Source: Planctomycetota bacterium (lineage in GTDB: Bacteria; Planctomycetota; Phycisphaerae; UBA1845). Taken from it: DNA of 6,472 nt. Under the pieces are notes generated by a model. It made no database searches. It was not told where the DNA came from and was given only the letters and a program-made list of their open reading frames with translations. How positions within the stretch are numbered: the first letter of the stretch is position 1; the number at the start of each line of letters is the position of its first letter. The position numbers and the translations under genes were made by a program. Positions 5,888 through 6,472 of the stretch are shown piece by piece. Location: contig JADFRO010000180.1 in NCBI GenBank assembly GCA_022561255.1, positions 1-6,472 on the forward strand, in the 5' to 3' direction.

Positions 5888-6472
5888 ATGGCACGAACAA
5901 TCAAGATCGACTTCTATCGTGTCGAGATGCCGGAGAGCGCGCCGGCGCAATTCCACGAGATCATCGAGCAGGTCGCCGACTCGGCGAACGATGGCAACCG
6001 CACGGTCAGCATCGACAAGTGTCCGGTGCGTATGCAGCAGGCTGAGAAGACGGACGGATGCTGGCACGGAGACATGGTGCGCATCCGCATGAACGAGGGC
6101 GCGATCCTCACAAAGCTGTCGGGAGAAACGCACCCCATCGACCTGGACGATGACGAGGGCATCGGCGAGCAGACAGCGTTCCTGTACCAGCCCACAATGA
6201 ACATTCTCGTTGTGCAGCGAAACCGTTTCGCGGTGAGCGCGAGCAAGCTGGCTCGCTACTTCGAGAGCATGGGAGGCTTGGACGAACCCATCGTGCTTGA
6301 TCCGATCTACACGCAAGATGCGATTCAGCGTCTCGCCAGACTAACGACCATCCGTAAGTTCACTATCCGGCTTGCCGGACCTACCAACGCGACCGCGTTC
6401 AAAAGGCAAGCTCCTCACTTCGGCGGCATGATCGACTTGATCGAAGCCTTCCAGTCGCCGCGCATCGTTGTG
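5888..6472 (+). CDS. Conserved-looking protein of unknown function, tentatively DUF6731-like (3' end outside window)
   Basis: 195 codons are visible, open to the right edge. The start is fixed by an in-frame TGA at 5879-5881, three codons before the ATG; no good Shine-Dalgarno is seen. There is no signal peptide or membrane segment, so it is probably cytoplasmic. Ordered motifs: a beta-strand start TIKIDFYRVEMPE (4-16), WHGDMVRIRMNEGA (59-72), a striking acidic-Gly motif DDDEGIGEQTAFLYQP (87-102), NILVVQRNRFAVSASKLARY (105-124), and IRKFTIRLAGP (155-165). The combination recalls the DUF6731 family as I remember it, proteins of about 270-330 residues, which would leave roughly 80-130 residues beyond the window; this assignment is from memory and tentative. 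I recognise no catalytic motif and do not assign a function. It is divergent from the envelope genes, separated by 517 bases, and may belong to an unrelated module continuing to the right. A minus-strand frame over the same bases (5675-6316) lacks recognisable motifs. Confidence 0.82.
   Translation, partial: MARTIKIDFYRVEMPESAPAQFHEIIEQVADSANDGNRTVSIDKCPVRMQQAEKTDGCWHGDMVRIRMNEGAILTKLSGETHPIDLDDDEGIGEQTAFLYQPTMNILVVQRNRFAVSASKLARYFESMGGLDEPIVLDPIYTQDAIQRLARLTTIRKFTIRLAGPTNATAFKRQAPHFGGMIDLIEAFQSPRIVV

Noticed and set aside
5675..6316. 213-codon minus-strand open frame
   Set aside because: It is antisense to the plus-strand gene at 5888, which shows coherent strand/helix motifs. The minus frame looks like random Val/Arg/His-rich translation and also spans intergenic sequence.

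Overview
The window looks like a piece of a GC-rich bacterial chromosome, most likely from Planctomycetota (Phycisphaerae-like). The evidence is indirect: a large secreted Cys-rich protein whose visible part ends in a Gly-Ala-Cys-Cys motif and carries an ECxxG...CCPG linker of the kind I associate with Phycisphaerae exoproteins, and a very long sulfatase-fold protein fused to TPRs. No rRNA, tRNA, CRISPR array, transposase or integrase gene is visible.

Layout. Three genes lie on the minus strand, read from high to low coordinates: a sulfatase-like/TPR lipoprotein candidate (5370 to 2785), a stand-alone Lnt-type membrane domain (2381 to 1695), and a secreted multidomain Cys-rich protein (1526 to beyond position 1, with its 3' end outside). 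On the plus strand one gene starts at 5888 and runs off the right edge; it encodes a cytoplasmic-looking protein that I tentatively place in a domain-of-unknown-function family (DUF6731-like). Two longer gaps separate them. The gap at 2382-2784 is AT-richer and holds a plausible sigma-70 promoter for the Lnt-like gene. The gap at 5371-5887 lies between the divergent genes and holds three regularly spaced direct repeats, an inverted repeat with nearby ATGAC motifs, and a hairpin.

How the genes may relate. All three minus-strand products are predicted to be exported or in the membrane, so the left five sixths of the window is an envelope/exoprotein neighbourhood. The gaps (403 and 168 bases) argue against one tight operon. 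The plus-strand gene is divergent, looks cytoplasmic, and need not be functionally linked.

Most worth a second look: the sulfatase-like protein has Thr where the formylglycine-forming Cys/Ser should be; the Lnt-like protein has no nitrilase domain; and the predicted promoter of the Lnt-like gene contains a run of eight G between -35 and -10, a layout that can support phase variation. I did not find a clearly new multi-gene system.
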